The translations under genes were made by a program, and so were the position numbers. Shown here piece by piece: positions 62,072-64,000 of a stretch of 64,000 nucleotides of DNA. Position 1 is the first letter of the stretch, and each line of letters starts with the position of its first letter. The notes beneath the pieces were generated by a model. The model was not told where the DNA came from. It saw only the letters and a program-made list of their open reading frames with translations, and searched no databases. Source of the stretch: Novosphingobium malaysiense (GTDB lineage Bacteria > Pseudomonadota > Alphaproteobacteria > Sphingomonadales > Sphingomonadaceae); assembly GCF_000802225.1 (NCBI RefSeq), contig NZ_JTDI01000003.1, positions 496,001 to 560,000 of the forward strand. The letters run 5' to 3'.

Positions 62072-62926
62072 ATGCGGCGATGGGTGATCCTGCTGTTTGC
62101 AGCGCTGGCACTGGCCGGCTGCTCGGCGATACCCCAGGAAGCCGATCCCGCCTTGTGGCGGGTCGAGAGCCCGCAAGGGGATATCGGCTGGCTGTTCGGG
62201 ACGATCCACAGCTCGCCCCGACCGCTGGCCTGGGAAACCCCCGCGGTGCGGACGGCCTTGGACCAGGCCGGCGCCGTGATCGTGGAAGTGGGCAACCTGG
62301 CAGACGAGGCAGACGTCGCGGCCACGTTCGCGCGATTGGCCAAGGCATCGGGGAAGCCTCCACTGTCGCAGCGGGTGGCGCGCGAGGATCGCCCCGCGCT
62401 CGCCGCCCTGCTCGATAAGGCGGGTTACGACGACGGCGATTTCACCGCGATGGACACCTGGGCGGCAGCGCTCACACTGGCGCGCAATCAGGCGGGAGAG
62501 GACGATGCGCGCAACGGCGTCGACCGCGCGGTGGTTGCGCAGGCCGGACCGCGGCCGATCATCGAACTCGAAGGCGCCACAAGACAGCTCAGCCTGTTCG
62601 ACACCCTGCCCGAGAGCGAACAGCGCGATCTGCTTGGTGCAGTGGTGCGCGAAGCAGCTATGCCCGATCGCAACCTGTCCGCGGCCTGGCGCACCGGCGA
62701 CATGGCGGCGATCGAGAAGGAAACGCGAAAGGGCCTGCTGGCCGATCCCGAACTGCGCGAGGTTCTCTTTACCGGCCGCAACCGCCGCTGGACGGCGCGC
62801 ATAGCCGAGGCGGTGCAGGCCGGTCGCAAGCCTTTCGTCGCCGTCGGCGCGGCGCACATGGCGGGGCCGGACGGCCTGCCAGCGATGCTGGCACGGCGCG
62901 GGTTCACCGTCACCCGCATCGAATAG
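62072..62926 (+). CDS. TraB/GumN family lipoprotein (tandem copy 2)
   Basis: This 284-residue relative of the previous protein has a lipoprotein signal ([10 protein letters not shown]17) and the same landmarks: [27 protein letters not shown] and [13 protein letters not shown]. The copy is clearly diverged from the first, so the duplication is old. The two differ in fate: copy 1 soluble periplasmic, copy 2 membrane-anchored. Function unknown. Confidence 0.87.
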   Translation: MRRWVILLFAALALAGCSAIPQEADPALWRVESPQGDIGWLFGTIHSSPRPLAWETPAVRTALDQAGAVIVEVGNLADEADVAATFARLAKASGKPPLSQRVAREDRPALAALLDKAGYDDGDFTAMDTWAAALTLARNQAGEDDARNGVDRAVVAQAGPRPIIELEGATRQLSLFDTLPESEQRDLLGAVVREAAMPDRNLSAAWRTGDMAAIEKETRKGLLADPELREVLFTGRNRRWTARIAEAVQAGRKPFVAVGAAHMAGPDGLPAMLARRGFTVTRIE

Positions 62927-63081
62927 CCCGGCAGAAACACGCAGAAGCTTGCCTTTGCGCGCCTTTGCGCGTAAGGGGCCGCCCTTCCCGTCATGGTCAT
63001 CCCTGGAGGCGTGATGGGCGGTGCCGGCCGAATGAACGGTCCGTTGCCGAAATCTATCCAGTTTTCGAAAGGCAAGTTCTC

Positions 63082-63723
63082 ATGAGCGATTCGCTTACTC
63101 TGCCGGCCGAGACGCGCGAACGGGCGGGCAAGGGAGCCTCCCGTGCCCTGCGTCGTGAAGGTCGTGTCCCCGCCGTTGTCTATGGTTCCAACCAGGAGCC
63201 CGTAGCCATCCACGTCGAGGAAAAGGAACTGGTCCGCCAGCTCGGCACCGGTCACTTCTTCAACTCGATCGTCGAAGTTGAAGTCGGCGGCAAGAAAGTG
63301 CGCACGCTTCCCAAGGACGTTGCCTTCCACCCGGTCTCCGACCGTCCGCTCCACGTCGACTTCCTGCGGCTGGCGAAGAATGCCACCGTTCACGTGAACG
63401 TGCCGGTGTCCTTCATCAACGAAGAGAAGTCGCCTGGCCTCAAGCGCGGCGGCGTTCTCAACGTCGTGCGCCACGAGCTGGAACTGGTTTGCGGTGCGGA
63501 CAAGATTCCCGACGAGATCGTGATCGACGTGACCGGCTTCGACGTGGGCGAATCGATCCACTTCAGCCACGTTTCGCTGCCCTCGGGCGTCGAATCGGCG
63601 ATCACCGACCGTGACTTCACCATCGCCACCATCGCGGCGCCCTCCGCTCTCAAGAGCCAGGAAGGCGACACGACCAAGGATGAAGGCGAAGAAGAAGCCG
63701 AAGCCGCACCCGAAGGCGAATAA
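63082..63723 (+). CDS. rplY: Ribosomal protein L25 / general stress protein Ctc
   Basis: The 213 residues from ATG 63082 (AAAGGCAAG upstream) are the long Ctc form: an N-terminal 5S rRNA-binding L25 domain ([24 protein letters not shown]) followed by the TL5 C-terminal beta domain and an acidic Glu-rich tail ([12 protein letters not shown]). It binds 5S rRNA in the large subunit. rplY-pth order is conserved widely in bacteria and is present here, with a terminator between. Confidence 0.95.
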   Translation: MSDSLTLPAETRERAGKGASRALRREGRVPAVVYGSNQEPVAIHVEEKELVRQLGTGHFFNSIVEVEVGGKKVRTLPKDVAFHPVSDRPLHVDFLRLAKNATVHVNVPVSFINEEKSPGLKRGGVLNVVRHELELVCGADKIPDEIVIDVTGFDVGESIHFSHVSLPSGVESAITDRDFTIATIAAPSALKSQEGDTTKDEGEEEAEAAPEGE

Positions 63724-63741
63724 GCCCTTCTGGCTTGAAAC

Positions 63742-63786
63742 GGCCCTTCCCGCCCCGGCATACCGGCGCGCGGGAGGGGCCTTTCT
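63742..63786 (+). terminator. Terminator between rplY and pth
   Basis: GGCCCTTCCCGC (63742-63753) pairs with GCGGGAGGGGCC (63770-63781) with one T-G pair and is followed by TTTCT. Confidence 0.85.
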
Positions 63787-63810
63787 CATTTCTACGGACA
63801 CGGATTCGCC

Positions 63811-64000
63811 ATGCAGCTTTGGGTCGGCCTCGGAAATCCCGGACCGCAATACGCGATGCACCGCCACAACGTGGGGTTCATGGCGGTCGACACCATTGCC
63901 GAAGTGCATGACTTCGGCCCGGTCCAGAAGAAGTTTCAGGGCTGGCTGCAGGAAGGCCGCATCGGCCGCGAGAAGATCCTCCTGCTCAAGCCGGCCACTT
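63811..64000 (+). CDS. pth: Peptidyl-tRNA hydrolase (N-terminal part)
   Basis: The reading frame from ATG 63811 runs off the window edge after 63 codons. LWVGLGNPGPQYAMHRHNVGFM contains the Pth signature GLGNPGxxYxxxRHN in near-canonical form with the catalytic His in HRHNVG, followed by KKFQGWLQEGRI and LLLKPAT. It releases peptides from stalled peptidyl-tRNA. It is directly downstream of rplY as usual. Confidence 0.95.
   Translation, partial: MQLWVGLGNPGPQYAMHRHNVGFMAVDTIAEVHDFGPVQKKFQGWLQEGRIGREKILLLKPAT

Noticed and set aside
1-64000. CRISPR arrays, insertion sequences, prophage or toxin-antitoxin modules
   Set aside because: No regularly spaced direct repeats, transposase motifs, phage structural genes or toxin-antitoxin pairs could be recognised in the window.

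Overview
The window looks like about 64 kb of chromosome from a sphingomonad (Novosphingobium/Sphingobium-like alphaproteobacterium). This is inferred from the high GC content, the two TonB-dependent receptors, the many CoA-dependent catabolic genes, the sphingomonad-style gene order around rlpA-like/dacA/tmk/holB/metG/tatD, and short CCCAGC-type palindromic repeats. No rRNA, insertion sequence, integrase, phage gene or CRISPR array is visible. There is one tRNA, tRNA-Ser(UGA).

Region 1, about 1-23.1 kb, is a catabolic island for an unidentified carboxylic acid degraded as CoA thioesters. It holds a fused two-domain acyl-CoA dehydrogenase, two crotonases, three class III (CaiB/BaiF) CoA-transferases, an acyl-CoA ligase, a thiolase, two unrelated amidohydrolases, a DUF2889 protein, a DapB-like reductase, IclR and MarR regulators, an MFS transporter and a TonB-dependent receptor. 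The receptor would bring the substrate across the outer membrane. The ligase and CoA-transferases would activate it or move CoA between intermediates. The dehydrogenase, crotonases and thiolase would shorten the chain, and the amidohydrolases would hydrolyse or decarboxylate intermediates. The regulators sit next to palindromes in divergent promoters.

Region 2, 23.1-29.3 kb, is a three-gene RND efflux operon (adaptor, pump, outer membrane channel) followed by tRNA-Ser. Region 3, 29.4-37.6 kb, is a tightly overlapping nine-gene housekeeping operon: lytic transglycosylase, RlpA/SPOR protein, D,D-carboxypeptidase, tmk, holB, metG, TatD nuclease, metallo-beta-lactamase-fold hydrolase and a small membrane protein.

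Region 4, 37.7-46.7 kb, is mixed. It contains a NYN/OST-HTH RNA-binding protein coupled to a GT87 membrane glycosyltransferase, a MoxR ATPase/GFA/VWA cluster, an NTF2-like lipoprotein, a NamZ-like (DUF1343) muramidase with a DOMON-like partner, tyrS and a PilZ protein. Region 5, 46.8-54.9 kb, has a ZnuD-like zinc receptor behind an AT-rich dyad, an MFS transporter, cysteine synthase, dienelactone hydrolase, a Gly/Asn-rich secreted protein, hisI, a stretch with an unexplained forward terminator, comF and a methyltransferase. Region 6, 54.9-64 kb, holds glyQ-glyS-ppdK, a tandem pair of TraB/GumN proteins, rplY (L25/Ctc) and the start of pth.

The most unusual features are the split active-site motifs of the fused dehydrogenase, the permuted CoA-transferase and crotonase in the island, operator-like repeats shared between island promoters, a palindromic element inserted in frame inside glyS, and a candidate small RNA upstream of comF.
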